Assembly (NCBI RefSeq): GCF_027942865.1
Contig: NC_134524.1
Location: forward strand, 24,409,536 to 24,473,535
Length of the DNA stretch: 64,000 nt
Direction: 5' to 3'
DNA from: Odontesthes bonariensis
Taxonomy: Eukaryota > Chordata > Actinopteri > Atheriniformes > Atherinopsidae
Below are positions 59,901 to 64,000 of this stretch, one piece after another (position 1 is the first letter of the stretch; the number at the start of each line of letters is the position of its first letter). The notes under the pieces are model-generated. The model worked only from the letters and a program-made list of their open reading frames with translations. It was not told the origin of the DNA and ran no database searches. Both the position numbers and the translations under genes were made by a program.

Positions 59901-62900
59901 CAGCTTCACTCGCCGGCTAATTGTGCTATCTACTGTAGTTATGTTTGATATTAGTTCGCAGTGTGCCAAGTATTACTTTGTAGCTACCAGCTTTGTTCAT
60001 TATCACTCGATTACCTCAGCCACTCAATTCAAGAAAATCAAGATCAAGAAAATGACAGCTCCGAAAAGACCGTGGATGTTTACCTGGCAATTTTCACCGG
60101 TTCACAATTGTCCAACTCGGATTTCAGTGACACGAACGTAAGTTGTAAATGTGATTTAGATAGATATACAACCTAAATTTGAGACGTAGTGGCCAACCTT
60201 GTCACCTACAGCCGTTTTGATTTGCCATGCTAACTCCAGCTGATTTATCGTTAGTTATTTGCGAGCTTGCCGGTCAGTATCCTTCAACAGAACATACTAC
60301 AGACTACACCTACACCAGACTACACCTAAACTAAGAGATAATTTATAAAGATTTTTTTTTTTTAAAGTCTAACTCCTTGTTTGCTACTGGTAATCTAACT
60401 ACCTGCCTGGTATAAGTAGCCTACACATATTTCCCGGTTTATGTAGGCGCCTATCAACAAACATTTCAAGTGATGTCGTGCCTGATTATAATGCGAGAAT
60501 TTCAAACCGGACATGTCACCATCATTCGTCCACCAAGTGATAGCTCCAGCATTTAGGTTGCCAGAGTTAGACTACGATCAACTCGATCTTATAAATGTAA
60601 TTGTGCAAACGTATTTGAAATACTTAATACATTTTGTGGAAAATTGTTTGTGGTAGTCTTGTCATGGTACTGTAGTGAAGTTCTGAAGTGGGCCCAAACT
60701 ATTTCTCTGCATTATAGCCTATCGTCTATTATAATAATAATAATAACAATAATAACTTAGTTTTATATAGCGCTTTTCAAGATACCCAAGGTCGCTTTAC
60801 ATTACATGTAGGCATGTGTGTAAATGTGTGTGTGTGTGTGTGTGTGTGTGGCAGGGGGTGAGGGGAGAAATTACACTGAATTTCAATAAAAACTAATTTC
60901 ATTACATTCACTTTACTCTCATTTTATTATTACTGAGGTTGTTCAGAATCACCTGAGATGTTGATATGTTATGCAAAATAAAACTTAAATATGCCTACAG
61001 TACTATAACTATCCATTTCAAGTTAAAAAGAGGAGTGAATATTTGTTAAGTCTCAAAATATCCTTTTTGATACAGTTAAATGGTCTATGGAATACATGAA
61101 TGAATAACTCCTAAAGGATCACGTATCATTTGAAAGAGCCATTTCCAATCTTTAAATAGAAAGAAACTTACAATGAACACTTGTCACTTGTTTTCAAGTT
61201 ATTCTTGGTTATTTGTAATGTTTCTCAAATTGCCCATTTCTTTCGGAATTCTCAGGAATCTGGAGCATTGTTTTAAAATTCTGTTGGGGTCTAGAGGGTT
61301 AAAATGTTGCACTTCCTTTTTTTTTCTTCATTCCACCATTGTCCTCCTGTTATAACATATATGTAAAGGTATAATTCTGTTTTGATAATACTTACTGTTT
61401 ATACTATGCCATTTTCTGTACCAAGACTTGTTTGCAATAATAAGATTGATTAAAAGAAAAACAAACAAAAAAAAAAACAACTTGACTGTGTCAGTTAAAC
61501 TTTTTTGTGGTCTGCTGAAATTTTCTTTATTTATTTATTTATTTGTTTATTTTTTTTTATTTTTTTTTTTACACCTCTGTTTGGTTTGTTGTCTGTGCTG
61601 TGGTGTTGTAGCGTTTACTACTACTATGCTGCAATGTTTCATCAATGCTTTACACAGTCCACACTTTCATTTGTTTGAGAAATAAATTAACAAATTAAAA
61701 AAAACGTTTTTCTTTGCCGGTAGGTCTGTGAAATAAGTATTATATTTTTTTTTTATAAATGGTCTTAAAAAGGTCTTAAAAAGACTTAAATTTGACTTGA
61801 AGAACCCTGTAGGAACCCTGTGGAATGATGCTTTCAACGTTGCACTATAAAAATAAACAGTTGAAGTTAATATTTGCTGTAGGAATTGCTGTGAAAGTCA
61901 GTGCTAGTCAGTAACAGATTTACAACAGAATAGTTTTATTGAGTAAAATATTATTTCTTATGCATGCCACATATGTTATCTATGTGAGGTTTTTTATATG
62001 TATACATTTTATGCATTAACAAGGAAGGGGACAAATTTACTTTATCAAATGTCTGTTTAAAACAGCTGGCACTTAAGATTTCAAGTGTGTGGAGTCAATT
62101 CATGTGTTTAATTAATTAATTTATTTCTACATTTTGATGTGTTTGGTGTATTTTAACAGGCAGGACAGTGTTTTTAAATTCCACAAAACTGTGACTAAAT
62201 GTTTTGCCACATTGTGAAATCACTGTGATCAGTTTTTATGCATAATGCACTTAAATAAATGTTAAACTGGGTAAAAGTGTTGTTGGAATTGCACATACAT
62301 TTCTTAAAAACTGAGGTTGTTCATAATATATTTAGTAAAAGGACAATTCATTTAATGTAAAGATTTTTATTATTTACTTATTTTTTGCACTAATACAAAG
62401 AAAACGTGCTTATTGTTAGTTCTATGTAATTTTGGAACGAGTTTACTGATGTGGCCCCTTGAGATAAGATTAAGGTGTATACGGCCTTAGACCAAAATGA
62501 GTTTGACACCCCTGGCTTGGAGAAATCTTTTGTGTGAACTTCAAAAGGATCCAAGTCTTCTTCCTCTCTGTCATTGCAGAAACATGGGGCGCAAGAGGGA
62601 TCCAGATGGCACTGCTATAAGGACTGTGGGAAAGTTATCAAACGGTCAAATCTGAGGTATCATCAGAGGCTTCATACTGGAGAGAAGCCATACAGCTGTG
62701 ATCAGTGCGGGGCAGCTTTCACTCAATTATCTGATCTAAAGAAACACCAACGTATTCATACAGGAGAGAAACCTTTCAGCTGTGACCAGTGTGGGGCAGC
62801 TTTCAATCAATTATCTAATCTAAAGACGCACCAACGTATTCACTCAGGAGAAAAACCTTTCATTTGTGGTCAGTGTGGGAAAGCTTTTACTGCATTAAGC

Positions 62901-63698
62901 AGTCTAAAGAGACACCAACTTATTCACACAGGAGAGAAGCCATACAGCTGTGGTCAGTGTGGGGCAGCTTTCACTGAATTAGGTGGTCTAAAGAAACACC
63001 AACGTATTCACTCAGGAGAGAAGCCATACAGCTGTGGTCAGTGTGGGGCAGCTTTCACTACATTAGGTAATCTAAAGACACACGAACGTATACACACAGG
63101 CAAGAAACCATACAGCTGTGGTCAGTGTGGGGCAGCTTTCACTTTATTATCTAGTCTAAAGAGACACCAACGTTATCACACAGGAGAGAAGCCATATAGC
63201 TGTGGTCAGTGTGGGGCAGCTTTCACTGAATTAGGTAATCTGAAGACACACCAACGTATACACGCGGGAGAGAAACCATACAGCTGTGGTCAGTGTGAGG
63301 CAGCGTTCACTTTATTATCTAGTCTAAAGAGACACAAACGTGTCCACACAGGAGAGAAGCCATACAGCTGTGGTCAGTGTGGGGCAGCTTTCAATGTATT
63401 GGGTAATCTGAAGACACACCAACGTAGTCACACAGGAGAGAAGCCATACAGCTGTGGTCAGTGTGGGGCAGCTTTCACTTTATTATCTAGTCTAAAGAGA
63501 CACCAACGTATTCACACAGGAGAGAAGCCATACAGCTGTAGTCAGTGTGGGGCAGCGTTCAATGTATTAGGTAATCTGAAGACACACCAACGTAGTCACA
63601 CAGGAGAGAAGCCATACAGCTGTGGTCAGTGTGGGGCAGCTTTCACTTTATTATCTAGTCTAAAGAGACACCAACGTAGTCACACTGCAGAGAAATGA
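39711..63698 (+). CDS. C2H2 zinc-finger protein, 13 fingers, long TE-filled intron
   Basis: Three exons are proposed: ATGCAG ending at 39716; 40959-41162, which reads TRMEQQNQ, eleven 4-residue NQEQ/NQEL repeats and then [16 protein letters not shown]; and 62580-63698, which reads [12 protein letters not shown] and the finger array. All junctions are phase 0 with good GT-AG sites, giving 442 residues. The array has 13 fingers with TGEKPY-type linkers; the first is degenerate (C-x3-C). Fingers 7, 9, 11 and 13 share the helix TLLSSLKRH, and 10 and 12 share NVLGNLKTH, so the end grew by duplication of a two-finger unit. No KRAB or other N-terminal domain is seen. The protein is probably a nuclear DNA-binding factor; target unknown. 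The finger exon is certain; linkage to the two upstream exons is inference from phase and composition across 21.4 kb. Confidence 0.6.
40970..41110 (+). repeat. 12-bp coding minisatellite
   Basis: Eleven copies of CAGAACCAGGAG-type units, varying at GAG/GGG and CAG/CTG. The unit keeps all reading frames open on both strands, which explains the overlapping open frames here. Confidence 0.9.
41163..42038. other. Intron sequence with Kolobok-like end
   Basis: TTAAAGGTATAGTTCGCCTC at 41391 is the left end of a repeat also found at 19966 (TTAA then AGG, Kolobok-like). No right end was found. No exon seen. Confidence 0.4.
43450..44720 (-). mobile_element. LINE-tailed element encoding a small membrane protein
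   Basis: On the minus strand the element ends with AATTTCCCCTCGGGGATTAA, TAAAGTAT and an (ATTG)n tail (43450-43477). This is a typical non-LTR 3' end, so it was copied by target-primed reverse transcription. It carries one open frame (44655-44182, see next entry) and no reverse transcriptase. It interrupts the L2-like polymerase between KTAAIK and NNYRP. The 5' border near 44720 is not precise. Confidence 0.6.
44182..44655 (-). CDS. Single-pass membrane protein with coiled coil, in a retroelement
   Basis: The frame has 157 codons from the first ATG. A better-placed ATG at 44583 (AACATGG, good Kozak context) gives 133 residues starting [15 protein letters not shown]. Visible features are an N-terminal amphipathic region, two cysteines ([15 protein letters not shown]), a hydrophobic stretch [11 protein letters not shown], a clear transmembrane helix [20 protein letters not shown], and a charged C-terminal coiled coil ([20 protein letters not shown]). 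If the upstream ATG is used, [16 protein letters not shown] could act as a signal sequence. I do not recognise the family. The frame is intact although its host LINE copy is ruined, which suggests a younger insertion or selection. Confidence 0.55.
   Translation of the reverse strand: MPCLACLCLCLLSIFFTYQTKPNNMDLVSWGLNAIDQIFSTAKMTKGQASCPDGTFFAGYTEDAWGTWRIVCLAMLAVEDAEDVYIFGFMILGFLLFGVGGYLVFGEIKRSWKAFDGVTRAINAQTEMLREQNRKLDATLAQVRRLAEIPGLRREVD
44899..45127 (-). mobile_element. tRNA-derived SINE with poly-A end
   Basis: In reverse it reads GGTGGCGTAGTGGGTTAAGC (A box), CCGATTCGACTCCCG (B box), a short body and a poly-A end (the T run at 44900-44928). It is inserted in the L2-like polymerase in the same orientation as that element. 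Confidence 0.85.
45666..46985 (+). pseudogene. Outer hAT transposase (GTF2IRD2/ZBED-like), N-terminal and middle part
   Basis: Plus-strand pieces in order: a BED finger ([20 protein letters not shown] then ESQH; 45666-45872), [20 protein letters not shown] and ADEIVCPEK (45857-46205), then [43 protein letters not shown] and [20 protein letters not shown] (46205-46890). These match the order of hAT transposases of the GTF2IRD2/SCAND3 type (RNase-H-like D...D and HTEVRWLS motifs). At least three frameshifts break it. It is then interrupted by an L2 LINE; the C-terminus follows at 52100-53450. Confidence 0.8.
47552..50290 (-). pseudogene. L2 LINE ORF2, endonuclease and reverse transcriptase
   Basis: The endonuclease begins in one frame ([13 protein letters not shown], about 50270), shifts frame near 50190, and continues [27 protein letters not shown] and [16 protein letters not shown] stop follows (EFLNL*NS, about 49872). 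From 49861 a 769-codon frame runs to the end: [76 protein letters not shown] (intact YADD), [38 protein letters not shown] and [11 protein letters not shown]. The polymerase looks complete; the endonuclease is broken by two lesions, so the copy is not autonomous. Confidence 0.88.
50535..51788 (-). CDS. L2 LINE ORF1, coiled coil and SGNH-esterase-like domain
   Basis: 417 residues. Near the N-terminus a heptad-like stretch ([20 protein letters not shown]) suggests a trimerising coiled coil. The middle is basic and low-complexity ([19 protein letters not shown]), suited to RNA binding. The C-terminal 160 residues fit an SGNH/GDSL esterase fold: VGTSMVRHV (usual block GDS is GTS here), HTGINDL (G-x-N-D) and DGLHPN (D-x-x-H). 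Such an esterase in ORF1 is known in CR1/L2-type LINEs. ORF1 binds the element RNA. The frame is intact. A second in-frame ATG eight codons on is an alternative start. Confidence 0.75.
   Translation of the reverse strand: MGPCYFEDMAALAPTDDNLVHTYTNKDITNLKEDIRKLSDELKSKKEMLNSLLDLAHQQSMHIASLKTALQDTVLWDPDTSPRPSSSSTPRHTLWSQVVCRKKKASNRDDLVLSNRFEGLSTLRSDGALVAPPPSYGPVAAGTESLAPSKARPVANRARANRKARRSLSSSGKRRQLLRDAVSGHTDTHHRLDREHGPVGARTMGCPPTVAAAVVSPPTAAVAGTSASSLVAAGPTTRSTSPAGSGSHGRGPVAIIVGTSMVRHVQVTRCRTFCYPGALVNDITNSTHKLSQNKSSVSKIVVHTGINDLKLQQSETLKQDFITLIHSIKQLKKQCIISGPLPSPRFGDIKFSRLQQLHIWLKGYCNSNNIPYVDNFTTFYNRPYLFKHDGLHPNHTGSHLLSMNIKLTLQSNKPFSD
51978..52093. repeat. 16-bp tandem repeats in L2 5' region
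   Basis: About seven copies of CTCTGCTCTCTGTTCA with one T variant, located where the 5' UTR of the minus-strand L2 LINE would start. Repeated 5' UTR units are common promoters of LINEs. Confidence 0.8.
52100..53450 (+). pseudogene. Outer hAT transposase, C-terminal part
   Basis: After the L2 LINE the hAT reading resumes with [12 protein letters not shown] (about 52131-52168), jumps the inserted element, and continues EKRFQVF, then [16 protein letters not shown] and [20 protein letters not shown] (hAT dimerisation domain). Stops occur soon after (MNIN*TKLRSK). The following 3' UTR is split by the second hAT at 53455-61820. Confidence 0.78.
52170..53012. mobile_element. Non-autonomous hAT-like element with 6-bp duplication
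   Basis: Perfect 14-bp inverted ends (CAGGCATGCAAACT) and AGTTTG on both sides (52164-52169 and 53013-53018). Deleting the element and one AGTTTG joins the outer hAT reading as [12 protein letters not shown], in frame. It contains a poly-G run (52268-52286) and no transposase. Confidence 0.88.
53892..54548 (+). pseudogene. Second hAT transposase, N-terminal part
   Basis: ATG at 53892 reads [13 protein letters not shown], then a TAA, then [20 protein letters not shown] with [19 protein letters not shown], a C2H2/BED-like finger of a known fish hAT type. It continues to [14 protein letters not shown], where the catalytic-core region begins. The next block (NVKKQLDCV) appears at about 54606-54620 and resumes at 61484 after the LINE. 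The rest of the transposase is missing. Confidence 0.72.
54702..55624 (+). pseudogene. Tx1/L1-like ORF1, one frameshift
   Basis: Probable start [15 protein letters not shown] at 54771. A coiled coil ([20 protein letters not shown] and following) leads to [18 protein letters not shown], the RRM-type signature of L1 ORF1 proteins. Frame 1 ends just after a C-rich run (about 55216-55230); the frame recovered two positions on reads [20 protein letters not shown] and [18 protein letters not shown], the ORF1 C-terminal domain, to the stop at 55622. One indel in the C-run explains the break. ORF1 proteins coat the LINE RNA. Confidence 0.8.
55704..56175. repeat. Tandem 239-bp duplication
   Basis: TACCTCAGTT...CTGTTTTATAATAACAAAGG recurs with a period of 239 bp (copies start at 55704 and 55943) between ORF1 and ORF2 of the LINE. 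Confidence 0.85.
56405..56934. mobile_element. Truncated Kolobok-type foldback element
   Basis: Starts at TTAA (56401-56404) with AGGGGAACTCCGGGGCATTT and follows the 11984-12742 element through the left arm and central palindrome to ATTGTTTTGTAT at 56934. The right arm and right TTAA are missing; LINE ORF2 sequence starts immediately. Confidence 0.82.
56936..59530 (+). pseudogene. Tx1/L1-like ORF2, C-terminal part, split by a hAT element
   Basis: Plus-strand pieces: [40 protein letters not shown] and [12 protein letters not shown] (57040-57270); then, after the hAT element, [35 protein letters not shown] and the zinc-knuckle [19 protein letters not shown] (58560-59150), and [15 protein letters not shown] (59240-59520). 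Several frameshifts. The pattern parallels the L1 insert at 36160-38002 but the two copies are different subfamilies. Confidence 0.78.
57431..58497. mobile_element. Non-autonomous hAT element, 8-bp duplication
   Basis: Ends TAGGGCTGTCGCGGTG and, in reverse, TAGGGCTGTCGCGATA; the 8-bp target ATTTGGAT is duplicated (57423-57430 and 58498-58505). 1067 bp with poly-T tracts and no transposase. It interrupts LINE ORF2. Confidence 0.92.
59629..61298. mobile_element. Non-autonomous piggyBac-type element
   Basis: Perfect 14-bp inverted ends CCCTCTAGACCCCA, each adjoining TTAA (59625-59628 and 61299-61302). TTAA duplication with a CCC start is the piggyBac signature. 1670 bp; no transposase motif. 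It contains an ATA-rich repeat (60728-60755), a reverse-oriented retroelement tail (about 60756-60800) and a (GT)n tract (60823-60850). It lies in the LINE 3' UTR. Confidence 0.88.
61826..62579. other. 3' end of the outer hAT element and last intron part
   Basis: Continues the 3' UTR of the outer hAT (ATGATGCTTTCAACGTTGCA). At 62492-62515 the sequence ends ACCAAAATGAGTTTGACACC then CCTG, in reverse CAGGGGTGTCAAACTCATTT, a typical hAT right terminus. The left terminus upstream of 45666 was not found. The zinc-finger exon acceptor (TCATTGCAG) is at 62579. Confidence 0.5.
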
Positions 63699-63795
63699 TT
63701 GGCTTAAATCAACAACAATTTTTATGGCAGATAAGCAAACATTCACCTGGGAGCAGCAACAGGAACTTCCAATCAGAAGCTTTGCCTTTCTTCAG

Positions 63796-63801
63796 ATTAA
63801 A
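63796..63801 (+). terminator. Possible polyadenylation signal of the zinc-finger gene
   Basis: ATTAAA, a common variant signal, about 100 bp after the TGA at 63696-63698. No AATAAA is seen before the window ends. Confidence 0.3.
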
Positions 63802-64000
63802 AATCTTCTTTGTGGATTACCACCTTCTCTTGTCAGGACTTTAGTTCTGAATGTTCTGTGGGGAGCACATGTTTGAAGAACCATTGAAAATGCTTTATAA
63901 TTTGTTGGGATTGCTTTAACTGGGGACGGATCTCCCGACGTTTAAGACAAACATGGCATCAATTGTGAGTTGATGGACAGAACAAAATGCAGTCTGTTTG

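Larger units (their letters stand above)
54621..61471 (+). mobile_element. Tx1/L1-like LINE, internally deleted, with three nested elements
   Basis: Starts AACGGGGCTTCCGGTTTGGA and ends with poly-A (about 61460-61477). The target duplication AAAACAACTT flanks it (54611-54620 and to 61483, partly merged with the poly-A). It contains ORF1 (54771-55624), a tandemly duplicated spacer, a Kolobok element, only the C-terminal part of ORF2 (56936-57430 and 58506-59530), a hAT element and a piggyBac-like element. Endonuclease and polymerase core are missing. Confidence 0.82.
53455..61820. mobile_element. Second hAT element, 5-bp duplication, filled by later insertions
   Basis: Ends CAGGGTTCCCGCGGGGTCCT and, in reverse, CAGGGTTCCTACAGGGTTCT, flanked by TGGAA at 53450-53454 and 61821-61825. 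Subterminal AAAAGTCTTAAAA / AAAAGACTTAAA motifs are repeated at both ends. It contains a transposase N-terminus (53892-54548) and a nested Tx1/L1 LINE that accounts for most of its 8.4 kb. Confidence 0.82.

Overview
The window is nuclear DNA of a ray-finned (teleost, probably spiny-rayed) fish. Evidence: spliced genes with GT-AG introns and phase-1 immune exons, fish-type retroelements (L2-like LINEs, Rex3-like RTE with a GATG tail, Rex1/Babar-like LINE, Tx1/L1-like LINEs), fish hAT, Kolobok, piggyBac and Tc1 elements, and tRNA-derived SINEs. All calls come from reading the sequence; no alignment was run.

Layout. 1-2.3 kb is an L2-like LINE remnant split by nested DNA transposons. A signal-peptide exon of an Fc-receptor-like gene lies on the minus strand at 2664-2694. 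A two-domain C-type lectin gene (plus, 4468-6251) follows; its first lectin domain has lost the last cysteine and ends in a stop. 6.3-25 kb is largely repeats: several complete non-autonomous DNA transposons with readable target-site duplications, a Kolobok-type foldback element, a Rex1-like LINE interrupted by a SINE, an inverted-repeat transposon carrying a Rex3 copy, and SINEs. One isolated terminal exon (minus, 13646-13710) suggests the end of an unidentified gene. A seven-exon Fc-receptor-like gene (plus, 25176-30309) encodes two Ig domains, a transmembrane helix and an ITIM-like tail.

33.8-38.6 kb holds a minus-strand mucin-like Thr/Ser/Pro gene split by a 5'-truncated L1 insertion with a 14-bp target duplication, and carrying in-frame stops near its end; it is probably a pseudogene. 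39.4-63.8 kb is read as one C2H2 zinc-finger gene: promoter and first exon at 39.4-39.7 kb, a repeat-bearing exon at 40959-41162, and the 13-finger exon at 62580-63698. The intervening 21.4-kb intron is almost solid transposon: a broken L2 LINE with a SINE and an unusual LINE-tailed element encoding a small membrane protein, then a nested stack. In that stack an outer hAT transposase is split by an L2 LINE, a 6-bp-TSD element and an 8.4-kb second hAT. The second hAT contains a Tx1/L1 LINE, which itself contains Kolobok, hAT and piggyBac elements.

The immune-type genes (lectin, Fc-receptor-like, mucin) look like parts of fast-evolving families. The rest is mostly transposon history, and the target duplications allow insertion order to be read directly.
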